From contig CAIXTG010000096.1 of assembly GCA_903922325.1 (NCBI GenBank), positions 1-24,583 of the forward strand: a stretch of DNA of 24,583 nucleotides. Direction: 5' to 3'. This DNA comes from an uncultured Actinomycetes bacterium. GTDB taxonomy: Bacteria > Actinomycetota > Actinomycetes > Nanopelagicales > Nanopelagicaceae. The notes beneath the pieces are model-generated. The model saw only the letters and a program-made list of their open reading frames with translations, was not told the origin of the DNA and ran no database searches. The position numbers and the translations under genes are program-made. Shown piece after piece: positions 15,288 through 21,609 of the stretch. Positions within the stretch are counted from its first letter, which is position 1. Each line of letters begins with the position of its first letter.

Positions 15288-16034
15288 ATGTTAGTTAACG
15301 AATGGGTTGAAACTCTCTGGACTGTTCTAAATGTCCGACCAAAAACACTTCAGAACTACAAGCACCAGTATGGCCGCTATCTAAAAGATGTAATGGGCTC
15401 ATACGAATTAGATCTAGTTAAACCAGTAGAACTTCAGCAGTGCTTACTTGCACTGCCACCACAGACCTCCAGACACTGCTTGATGCTTATTAAAACTATT
15501 TATCGAGAAGCAAATCTTTACGGGCATACCAAAGCTAACCCCTCAACTGGTTTGAAGACTCCGCAAATTCAATTATCGGAGAAGAAGTTTCTAACTTGGG
15601 ACGAAGTTAATTCACGTTCGTGGGGAAGGTATGACGAGCAAATAAGATTCCTCGCCCTTCACGGGCTTCGATGGAGTGAAGCTGTTGCAATAACTGAGTC
15701 AGATATTAGAGATGGTTTTGTTTATGTGTCTAAATCTGTTTACGGGCCTTGTAAATCCAAAAGCAGTATTAGAAAAGTTCCTTACTTAGGACACTTCAGC
15801 CCATTACCGGTTAGCTATAAACCAATGCAGAAGTGCGCAAATACTCACGGTGTCACCATCCATAGTTTTCGCAGAACCTATGCGTACTTACTAAAGACCC
15901 AGGGCATTCACGTAACAACTGCGCAGCGCCTATTAGGGCACTCTGATCCGATGATGACTTTAAAGGTTTATACGTCGGTTCTAGATAGCGAAATTGATGA
16001 TGCGGGTGTTTTGTTGCTCAAATCAATCTCCTAA
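15288..16034 (+). CDS. Tyrosine recombinase (integrase) of the tRNA-Arg element
   Basis: 248 residues, short for an integrase. A SAM-like N-terminal core-binding domain (about 1-85) is joined to the catalytic domain (about 100-248). The catalytic set is complete: R128 (HGLRWSEA), a probable K near 163, H192 and R195 (HSFRRTYA), H218 (LLGHSD) and nucleophile Y228 (KVYTS). An N-terminal arm-binding domain appears absent. The ATG at 15288 follows AGGAGGA at 4-5 nt. It lies next to attL and points into the element, the usual arrangement for tRNA-site integrases. Confidence 0.93.
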   Translation: MLVNEWVETLWTVLNVRPKTLQNYKHQYGRYLKDVMGSYELDLVKPVELQQCLLALPPQTSRHCLMLIKTIYREANLYGHTKANPSTGLKTPQIQLSEKKFLTWDEVNSRSWGRYDEQIRFLALHGLRWSEAVAITESDIRDGFVYVSKSVYGPCKSKSSIRKVPYLGHFSPLPVSYKPMQKCANTHGVTIHSFRRTYAYLLKTQGIHVTTAQRLLGHSDPMMTLKVYTSVLDSEIDDAGVLLLKSIS

Positions 16035-16199
16035 AGATTAAAAACTATGGGGGAGAGTGCGGTATATACGGTAACCCTTGAAAAAAATCGTTGCGGTGTG
16101 GCGCGACCTTAGAGTCAAAAACCGCACTTATATTTGTTTTGCGAGGCTAGAAAAGGAGGTTCTAATCAAGCAAACAACTACAAAAGAACAGGAAAACAA

Positions 16200-16694
16200 A
16201 TGCATAACGAAAATGGTGACTTCCACCTTCCTAAAGGAAGCCTCTACACACCCTTCCCAGTACCTGCCTATCAGGTATTAGGAAAAGCAAAGGAATATCA
16301 AGCCCAGAAAGTATTACTCGCTCTAGTTTCATATATGGGCAAGAGCAATAATGCTGTATTCCCAAGTTATACAACAATATGTAAAGCAGCTGGTATGGGT
16401 CGAAACTCGATCAGGCCAGCATTGGACGTATTACACGAATACGGCTTTCTAAAATCGGTTAAATATCCAGCGGGTATTCAAGCAAGAAGTAAATACTTCA
16501 TTCAGTTTTCCTGCTGGGATACGGGAAGAATGAATGAGAAGGCGAAACCGTACAAGAGGTACATTGCGCGATGTCTAGCCTGTGGCTCTGAGCTTGATCG
16601 TGGCGATTTTGCCTTTAGTCCACTTGGAAAGGTGCACTGGGGCTGCGGCGGCGAAGTTGTATATCTCCAGAGCAATAAAAAGCGCCGGAATTAG
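16200..16694 (+). CDS. Winged-helix (HTH_36-like) protein with C-terminal zinc ribbon
   Basis: 164 residues from the ATG at 16200, which follows AGGA by about 6 nt. The same frame is open back to 16134, but that extension has no ribosome-binding site. About residues 15-95 resemble HTH_36 domains of replication initiators and plasmid/phage regulators: YQAQKVLLALVSYMGKSNNAVFPSYTTI, then the recognition helix MGRNSIRPALDVLHEYGFL. The tail has CLACGSEL and a later HWGCGG, a likely zinc ribbon. Possible roles are replication initiation, excision control or repression; none is shown. It sits directly after the integrase and before the hairpin-rich spacer, which may contain its targets. Confidence 0.75.
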   Translation: MHNENGDFHLPKGSLYTPFPVPAYQVLGKAKEYQAQKVLLALVSYMGKSNNAVFPSYTTICKAAGMGRNSIRPALDVLHEYGFLKSVKYPAGIQARSKYFIQFSCWDTGRMNEKAKPYKRYIARCLACGSELDRGDFAFSPLGKVHWGCGGEVVYLQSNKKRRN

Positions 16695-16951
16695 TTCCCT
16701 TCGGGATTTACTAGAGAAGGAATGGATTTTACTAGAGAGTGAACCCATTGGAACTTAGTTCCAGTATCTGTAGGAGACCGCGATGGCGCGGTCCAGCGGT
16801 CTCCGCAGGTACTCCATCAACTGGCGACCTTTATGGTCGCGCTTTGTAAAACTGAGGGGTCGACAACAGAGGCCCCGAAGTAAAGGCTCACTTTGTTCGC
16901 ACCGGATGCAAAACCCTTCACGACGTCAGTCGTGCGCAATATCCTTATGTT
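16695..16951. promoter_or_regulatory. Hairpin-rich non-coding region of the element
   Basis: This 257-nt spacer between two genes packs several perfect inverted repeats. GGAAC/GTTCC (16750-16762); GGAGACCGC (16773-16781) with GCGGTCTCC (16796-16804), enclosing the competing pair GACCGCG/CGCGGTC (16776-16793); GCGACC/GGTCGC (16824-16840); and CACGAC/GTCGTG (16919-16934). A near-duplicate TTTACTAGAGA motif occurs at about 16708 and 16729. Candidate roles are a replication or transfer origin, a structured RNA, or regulator binding sites. The stems and alternative pairing are directly visible; the role is unknown. Confidence 0.6.
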
Positions 16952-18286
16952 GTGCCTAGTAAGAAAGAAAAGCTTCCGCTTTCTGTAACTCATCCTGAGT
17001 TGGCCAAAGAGGCTTACAAGTGGAATCCAGAAAAAGTAACTTCTGGAATGCATCTTTCTATGAGATGGAAATGCAAGAGAGGCCACATTTGGGAAGCGAT
17101 GGTTTATCAAAGAACTAAATCAGGATGTCCATACTGCTCAGGTAGATTTGCTATTAAGGGAGAAAATGATCTTAAAACACTAAATCCGAAATTGGCAAAG
17201 GAGCTAGTGGATTCCGACCCGACTTTATTAAAGGTTTCGAGTCATACTAGAGTGAAATGGAAATGTAAGTTCGGGCATATATGGGAAGCACGGGTTGCTG
17301 ATAGAAGCACAGGGCGTGGGTGCCCTATTTGTTCTGGCAAAAAAATATTGATTGGATTCAACGATTTAAAGACCACACATCCCAAGATTGCTAAAGAGGC
17401 AGATGGATGGGATCCAAGAACAGCCACTGCGGGATCTGGCGTTAAGAAAGATTGGATATGCGCAAAGGGCCATAAATGGAATGTCTCGATAGTTAGCAGA
17501 TCAAATTTTCAAACAGGATGCCCAACTTGTTCTGGCCATAAAATATTAAGAGGCTTCAATGACTTAAAAACTATTTATCCAATACTTGCTAAGGAAGCGT
17601 ACGGGTGGAATCCAGCTTCCGTCGGAATTAGCTACAAGAAAAAAATGACTTGGAAGTGTAGTAAAGGGCACCTATTTGAGTCATTGATTGAAAATCGAAG
17701 ACGAGGCGATGGATGTCAATTTTGCTCAGGAAGGCAATGTCTACCTGGATTTAATGACTTACAAACAACTGATCCAGAACTCGCAAAACAAGCAGTTGGC
17801 TGGGATCCAAAAAAAGTGACACGTGGCTCAGGAAAGAGTGTTAAATGGAAGTGTTCTGAAGGTCATACTTGGATGGCGACGCTCAACACTCGAACTAGTA
17901 CAAACAATAACGGTAGCGGTTGTCCTGGTTGTGAGATAAATGGATTCAATCCTGAGAAGGATGCATATGTATATTTGATTAAACACACTGGTTGGAAAAT
18001 GCTCCAAATAGGGATTACTAACAGCCCTAAGTCCAGATTGGCAAAGCATCGCCAAAAGGGCTGGGTTCAAATAGACATAATTGGACCCATCAAGGGTGCT
18101 AAAGCGAAATTAATCGAGCGTCAGCTTTTGAAGTACCTTAAAGCCACAAAAGTAAAAACTGCTAACAAATTGGGCGGTAAAAAGTTTGACGGCTGGACTG
18201 AAGCTTGGAGTAAAACTACTTTTGAAGTTACATCAATTAAAGAGCTAATGCGGTTAACTGAAGAATTTGAAGGATCTGCTAGTTAG
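16952..18286 (+). CDS. Zinc-ribbon repeat protein (DUF4379-like x5) with C-terminal GIY-YIG-like nuclease domain
   Basis: 444 residues. Five tandem repeats of about 65 residues each read N-D-L-K-T-x-x-P-x-[IL]-A-K-E ... W-x-C-x-x-G-H-x-[WF] ... C-x-x-C. This is the pattern of the 'probable zinc-ribbon' DUF4379 family, which likely binds DNA. From about residue 337 a GIY-YIG-like fold follows: VYLI (340-343), QIGIT (352-356), R362 in SRLAKH, and E389 in LIERQL. These match the GIY, YIG, Arg and Glu landmarks. It may be a homing or defence nuclease. The GTG start (16952) has no Shine-Dalgarno, and the frame is open upstream to a TGA at 16853 without ATG/GTG/TTG, so the N-terminus is uncertain. 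The 3' end overlaps the convergent gene by 8 bp. Confidence 0.82.
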   Translation: MPSKKEKLPLSVTHPELAKEAYKWNPEKVTSGMHLSMRWKCKRGHIWEAMVYQRTKSGCPYCSGRFAIKGENDLKTLNPKLAKELVDSDPTLLKVSSHTRVKWKCKFGHIWEARVADRSTGRGCPICSGKKILIGFNDLKTTHPKIAKEADGWDPRTATAGSGVKKDWICAKGHKWNVSIVSRSNFQTGCPTCSGHKILRGFNDLKTIYPILAKEAYGWNPASVGISYKKKMTWKCSKGHLFESLIENRRRGDGCQFCSGRQCLPGFNDLQTTDPELAKQAVGWDPKKVTRGSGKSVKWKCSEGHTWMATLNTRTSTNNNGSGCPGCEINGFNPEKDAYVYLIKHTGWKMLQIGITNSPKSRLAKHRQKGWVQIDIIGPIKGAKAKLIERQLLKYLKATKVKTANKLGGKKFDGWTEAWSKTTFEVTSIKELMRLTEEFEGSAS

Positions 18287-19415
18287 AAAATTTAGGCTTA
18301 ACGCTAAAGTAGTAAAGAGTAGCCTTGTACTTGCTCGTAGCCTTTAAAGACATACGAAATTGTAAGGTTTCCTGTATCGACCCACTTATCCCAGACACAG
18401 TAAAAAAGTTTGGATTTGATTTTTCGCAGGATTTCGATTTTAGATTACCTTTGAAATTCTTTAGAGCAATCCATTTCGACCCAACCTTTTGTTGTAATTG
18501 GCCAGATTCAAAAACTGTACAAAATTCAAAATACCATTTTGGAGCTTGATCGCAATATTCCCCAATATTCTTTGAATAAGAACACAATTGAAGCTTTATT
18601 TGGGTAGATGCTGGGGTAGAAACCGTAGTTTCTGGCGTAGTTGGTGAGGCTTCTGGCGTATTTGGTGAGGCTACAGGGGTTGGTTTAGGGCTAATAACAA
18701 TACTCATTAGCTGGATTGATTTGCCACTCGGATATCCATCAATAATCAATTTTGGGTAATAAGTACCGGGTTTGAGTTTGGGAAAAGCAAATTCATAAAC
18801 TGATCTAATGCCAGACAAAGATTCAATCTTTTGCCTTTCGGTAACAGGTTGTGCACCTATCTGTAAAGATATTTCAATGTCTGAGTAGTAAAAATCTCTA
18901 CTGGGTATGTCAAAGCAATTATTCCTTAATACGACATAAATTTTTGTTTCTTCTAACGATCCAACTTCCGTGTTCGTTGTCACTTCTTTAATACAATTAA
19001 TAGGATCTTCAAGTATTAGGCTAGGCAAAAGAATTGTTCTCTTTGATCCATCACTTCGTGCGGCCAAATCAAGTTTAATTTGGTACTCACCACTTTCTGC
19101 ATTTCCAAGTTTAAAAGTAAATGTTTTATTGTTATTGAAATTGTATATTGTTTGAGAACTAGTTATTTTCTGGGGTCCCGAGGCTGTGAAGGTCAGATTA
19201 GTGTTACTAAACTTATCTACTTCAGTTATAGAAGACATACTGCACAAGCTATAGAATTCCACCACATAGGTTTTGTCCCCGAAAATAGCGCGCTCAAAAC
19301 CTGCTTTCTTAACTGCAAAACAATCTGCAACCTTGACTGCGCCTTGAGCAGGCAAATTAACAAAAGAAGCCGTGACAAATAGAGCAAGAGTTATGAATCT
19401 AGAAATAAACTTCAT
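18279..19415 (-). CDS. Secreted protein with Pro/Thr/Ser linker, function unknown
   Basis: 378 residues. A Sec signal peptide (MKFISRF then a hydrophobic core, likely cleavage near PAQG-A) leads into a beta-rich N-terminal region (about 30-240). A low-complexity linker of repeated SPNTPEASPTTPETTVSTP-type residues (about 243-272) follows. A C-terminal cysteine-containing domain (about 273-378) has LQLCSYS, EYCDQ, FEFCTVF and KSCEK, suggesting disulfides. I do not recognise a family. No membrane anchor or sortase motif is visible, so it is probably exported and free or loosely attached. The ATG at 19415 opens inside the left copy of the 89-bp repeat. Whether it is cargo under the element's control or an acquired gene is not clear. 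Confidence 0.75.
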   Translation of the reverse strand: MKFISRFITLALFVTASFVNLPAQGAVKVADCFAVKKAGFERAIFGDKTYVVEFYSLCSMSSITEVDKFSNTNLTFTASGPQKITSSQTIYNFNNNKTFTFKLGNAESGEYQIKLDLAARSDGSKRTILLPSLILEDPINCIKEVTTNTEVGSLEETKIYVVLRNNCFDIPSRDFYYSDIEISLQIGAQPVTERQKIESLSGIRSVYEFAFPKLKPGTYYPKLIIDGYPSGKSIQLMSIVISPKPTPVASPNTPEASPTTPETTVSTPASTQIKLQLCSYSKNIGEYCDQAPKWYFEFCTVFESGQLQQKVGSKWIALKNFKGNLKSKSCEKSNPNFFTVSGISGSIQETLQFRMSLKATSKYKATLYYFSVKPKFSN

Positions 19416-19499
19416 AAGCTAAGGCTAGTTGAATTAGTCAAAATATCTATATGCCGAGTATTAATATTTAATGCGCTTGATTCAACAACTCTGGGTACC
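19411..19499 (-). repeat. 89-bp direct repeat, copy 1 (upstream of the secreted protein gene)
   Basis: This aligns without gaps to 20785-20873 with 76 of 89 identical bases by my count. On the minus strand both copies end with an ATGAA start codon. The best conserved part contains ATATAGATATTTTGACTAA, which likely includes promoter elements. Copy 1 covers the upstream region and first codon of the 378-residue protein. Confidence 0.85.
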
Positions 19500-19521
19500 G
19501 TCTGATCAGAGATCTTTTCAA

Positions 19522-20748
19522 CTATTTTGAATTGAAAGAGATATTAACTCCATTGTCTGGATGATATGTCCAGAAAGCAGAGATTTTTCCCCAAGTAGCT
19601 TTTTGCATTCCATCTAATGCTCTAGTTATATCTATTTGAGTTTTAACATAAGCAGGGACTTTTAGCACGGCTAGCGCACAATCAAAATCTGAGAAATTGG
19701 CCGCATTTGCGACAGAAGTGTATTTACCTACACCTGAAAAAGTAAGCGTCTTGCCGCTATCTTCGAGCGTCACACCCCCGAGATAAGAATCTTTCTTGTA
19801 AAGCTTGCAGTTTGAAAAGGCTTGAAATGTCAGATACACATCTTGAAGATTCTTGTAACCTTTGGGGCACTTCGGTATCTCGCCTGTCACTTTCTTTTTT
19901 ACTTTCCCTTTAGTACAAGTAATTGTTAGCTTCTTTGCGTCTTGTGCTGCCCGAGTAGCTGCCTCAGTAACTGCCTTATCTGCCGCAGCCTTATCTGCCG
20001 CAGCCTTATCTGCTGCAGCCTTTACTGCGGCATCAAGCTTAGCTTTTCTATCCGGCGGACACGTTGGAGTGGTTGGAAGTCCGCTGCCTCCAGCAGCAAG
20101 AACTATTCCACAGTAAATAATTGACTTCAATTCTGAATTTTCTGAAAACGTATTGGAATAAAACTGCGTAGAATCTGGAATATCAACCTGGGTAAGTTTT
20201 GTCCCCGTAAATGCTACCTGCCCAATTTTTTTTACAGTGGGAGGAATTACGATTGATGTCAAGGCTGTCCTCCAGAAAGCAGCATCTTCAATTAGAATAA
20301 TTCCGACAGGAATCTTTACATTGGTAAGTTTCTTTGCACCGGCAAAAGTACCTGCTTCGATTTTAGAAAGTGCACTTGAAATAATCACAGATTCAATTTG
20401 AGTATCCGCAAAAACCGAATATCCGAGAGTCACAACAGAATTGGGAATAACAACTGAAGAAAGGGAGCTCGAGCTAAAGGCGGAATCACCAATACTGGTA
20501 ACGGAGTTTGGTATCGAAATTGAAGTGATTTCCGAATACCTAAATGCATCAACACCGATACTTTTAACAGATGGGTCTAAAGTCAATCCTCCTGTGCAGC
20601 CATTACTCTTAGTTAGCACGGCCGCTGGCATTTCTACAGAGTAGGTTCCCCCAGTGCAAGGGAATGTTTTTACTTCCGCTTTTGCTTCACTCAAAGATGT
20701 AGAAGTTATAGCAAGCAGGATAAAAAAGGTTGTGATTCTACGCCTCAC
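19522..20748 (-). CDS. Secreted BspA-like leucine-rich repeat protein
   Basis: 408 residues. After a signal peptide (MRRRITTFFILLA..., likely cleavage at EAKA-E) come about six LRR_5/BspA-type repeats (about 55-205). They have the pattern LTSIVIPPTVKKIGQVAFTG with small-surface variations. Then follow an Ala/Lys/Asp low-complexity segment (about 237-268, repeated AAADK) and the motif ITCTKGKVKKKVTGEIPKCP (about 274-293). A C-terminal domain of roughly 110 residues ends the protein. BspA-type repeats are surface adhesion or ligand-binding modules. The GTG start (20748) has a good AAGGAG about 7 nt upstream and overlaps the stop of a 14-codon frame. The ITC...PKCP motif recurs in the neighbouring small protein. 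Confidence 0.85.
   Translation of the reverse strand: MRRRITTFFILLAITSTSLSEAKAEVKTFPCTGGTYSVEMPAAVLTKSNGCTGGLTLDPSVKSIGVDAFRYSEITSISIPNSVTSIGDSAFSSSSLSSVVIPNSVVTLGYSVFADTQIESVIISSALSKIEAGTFAGAKKLTNVKIPVGIILIEDAAFWRTALTSIVIPPTVKKIGQVAFTGTKLTQVDIPDSTQFYSNTFSENSELKSIIYCGIVLAAGGSGLPTTPTCPPDRKAKLDAAVKAAADKAAADKAAADKAVTEAATRAAQDAKKLTITCTKGKVKKKVTGEIPKCPKGYKNLQDVYLTFQAFSNCKLYKKDSYLGGVTLEDSGKTLTFSGVGKYTSVANAANFSDFDCALAVLKVPAYVKTQIDITRALDGMQKATWGKISAFWTYHPDNGVNISFNSK
19973..20032. repeat. Four tandem 15-bp units coding for the Ala/Lys/Asp segment
   Basis: The unit GCCTTATCTGCCGCA occurs exactly twice (19973-20002), then twice more with one and three changes (20003-20032). On the coding strand each unit gives A-A-A-D-K or a variant. 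Such units expand and contract by slippage, so length may vary between strains. Confidence 0.85.
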
Positions 20749-20789
20749 GCGAATCTCCTTAGTTCCAGTGTTTTGCCGGTGAGTTTCAT
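20746..20789 (-). promoter_or_regulatory. Possible 14-codon leader peptide coupled to the LRR gene
   Basis: Within repeat copy 2, ATG at 20789-20787 opens a frame MKLTGKTLELRRFA whose TGA overlaps the GTG start of the LRR gene (GTGA). The gene's AAGGAG lies inside this frame. The arrangement allows translational coupling, but it may be only what remains after the promoter segment with its start codon was copied here. Confidence 0.35.
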
Positions 20790-20873
20790 AAGTTAAGGCT
20801 AGTTGATTTAGTCAAAATATCTATATACCTAGTATTAACATCAAATCAGCTTGATTTAACAACCCGGGGTGCC
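20785..20873 (-). repeat. 89-bp direct repeat, copy 2 (upstream of the LRR gene)
   Basis: This is the partner of 19411-19499, about 85 percent identical without gaps. It occupies most of the space between the LRR gene and the small secreted protein gene. It probably supplies the promoter for the LRR gene. Confidence 0.85.
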
Positions 20874-20886
20874 ACGAGAGCCTAAG

Positions 20887-21315
20887 TCAGTAGAGTTTCT
20901 TGAAATCTGGAGGACATTTTGGATTCTTGGCCTCGATTTTTTTGATTACGCCATTTTTCTGGCAAGTAATCTGAGTGGGAGCATTCTTGGCAAGCTCCTT
21001 AACGATTTTTGCCAATTTAGCGTTGTAGTCAGTAATGCTTTTCGTGTAACCACCCTTAATTTCATTCCAAGATTTTCGCGTTAGCTTCGCACAGTTTACA
21101 TATTCGGGTTTTTCACCCATAGACACATAGGCAGCATCTTTTTCTGCCCCAAGAGGTTGGCTGATTATTTTGTAAAAGGAAGCATCATCGATTCTGATAG
21201 CTCTGCACTCTTTCGCTACCTTTTCGTCAATCGGTTTAGTTGCCGCAAAACTATTTAAGGGAGAAAAACCTAGCAATACCGAAATAAATAATGAAAGCTT
21301 GAAAATTTTAGGCAT
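20887..21315 (-). CDS. Small secreted protein with ITC...PKCP motif
   Basis: 142 residues. A signal peptide (MPKIFKLSLFISVLLGFSPLNSFA) is followed by an Asp/Lys-rich mature part of about 118 residues. Cysteines appear in AKECRAI and YVNCAKL. The C-terminus ITCQKNGVIKKIEAKNPKCP...FKKLY mirrors the motif in the LRR protein, so the motif is a separable module, perhaps for cell-surface attachment. Family not recognised. No clear Shine-Dalgarno precedes the ATG at 21315. It is the last gene before the right end of the element. Confidence 0.72.
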   Translation of the reverse strand: MPKIFKLSLFISVLLGFSPLNSFAATKPIDEKVAKECRAIRIDDASFYKIISQPLGAEKDAAYVSMGEKPEYVNCAKLTRKSWNEIKGGYTKSITDYNAKLAKIVKELAKNAPTQITCQKNGVIKKIEAKNPKCPPDFKKLY

Positions 21316-21381
21316 AGATAATCATTACGAATAAGATTCATTTTGTCATTGTTATCAGGTAATATTTGTTTAAACAGGACC

Positions 21382-21399
21382 ACGGATAGAGCATCTGAC
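21382..21399 (+). pseudogene. 18-nt fragment of the tRNA-Arg 5' half
   Basis: ACGGATAGAGCATCTGAC is identical to the D-loop-to-anticodon-stem part of tRNA-Arg (15137-15154). The sequence before it does not match the tRNA 5' end. The matching 3' half resumes at 21474 after 74 bp. It cannot make a functional tRNA because the acceptor 5' strand is missing. Confidence 0.8.
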
Positions 21400-21430
21400 C
21401 TAGTGATTGAGCGTAAGCGAGGTCGCTACG

Positions 21431-21474
21431 GGGTGTGTAGAAAGAGCAAGCAAAGCTTGCGTCTCTATACTCCC
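21431..21474. repeat. Long stem-loop abutting attR
   Basis: GGGTGTGTAG (21431-21440) pairs with CTATACTCCC (21465-21474). Inside, AGAGCAAGC (21443-21451) pairs with GCTTGC-g-TCT (21455-21464) with one bulged G and an AAA loop. In all about 18 pairs form, with one T.T mismatch and one G.T wobble. Just before it, AGCGA/TCGCT (21418-21427 region) makes a smaller symmetry. The hairpin ends on the first base of the 52-bp att repeat. Confidence 0.7.
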
Positions 21475-21525
21475 TACGGATCAGAAGGTTAGGGGTTCGA
21501 ATCCCTTCGGGCGCACACAGTATTT
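21474..21525 (+). repeat. attR: 52-bp direct repeat of tRNA-Arg 3' half
   Basis: This matches 15154-15205 exactly and marks the right boundary of the integrated element. Beyond it the sequence diverges (TATTTTCTTAA against TATTTGAACGG at the left copy) and chromosomal genes resume. Confidence 0.95.
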
Positions 21526-21609
21526 TCTTAATCGAATGAATCACCAGCAAGTTCTATTGGGTGAAACTTAACCATTGACGCATCTGGCTTCACGCGCGAC
21601 GCTAGGCAC

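Larger units (their letters stand above)
15154..21525. mobile_element. tRNA-Arg-integrated element of about 6.3 kb
   Basis: A perfect 52-bp direct repeat bounds this segment. The left copy begins in the anticodon loop of an intact tRNA-Arg, and a tyrosine recombinase gene starts 82 nt after it. Inside are a winged-helix/zinc-ribbon protein, a hairpin-rich spacer, a zinc-ribbon/GIY-YIG protein and three secreted proteins on the opposite strand. No relaxase, type IV secretion, terminase, capsid or portal gene is seen. It is therefore a small integrative element that would need helper functions to move between cells, or a decayed one. Removing it restores fprA - tRNA-Arg - hydrolase gene order. 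Lack of a recognised excisionase is notable, though the winged-helix protein could serve. Confidence 0.88.

Noticed and set aside
16078..16281. 67-residue TTG-start frame overlapping the winged-helix gene
   Set aside because: No ribosome-binding site precedes it, and it overlaps a better gene in another frame. The strong Shine-Dalgarno inside it is reported as a separate oddity.
19973..20032. CRISPR-like repeat array
   Set aside because: The 15-bp units are contiguous without spacers and lie in frame inside a coding sequence.
21400..21473. A self-splicing intron in tRNA-Arg
   Set aside because: 74 bp is far too short for a group I or II intron, and the 5' tRNA half is itself incomplete, so no mature tRNA could result.
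21338..21550. 70-residue minus-strand frame containing APEGIRTPNLLIRR
   Set aside because: This peptide is the well-known false ORF read antisense through a tRNA 3' half. Here it is the attR copy of tRNA-Arg.
21575..21608. Promoter TTGACG...TAGGCA before the hydrolase gene
   Set aside because: The spacing between the boxes is 22 bp and the -10 match is poor, so I could not support it.
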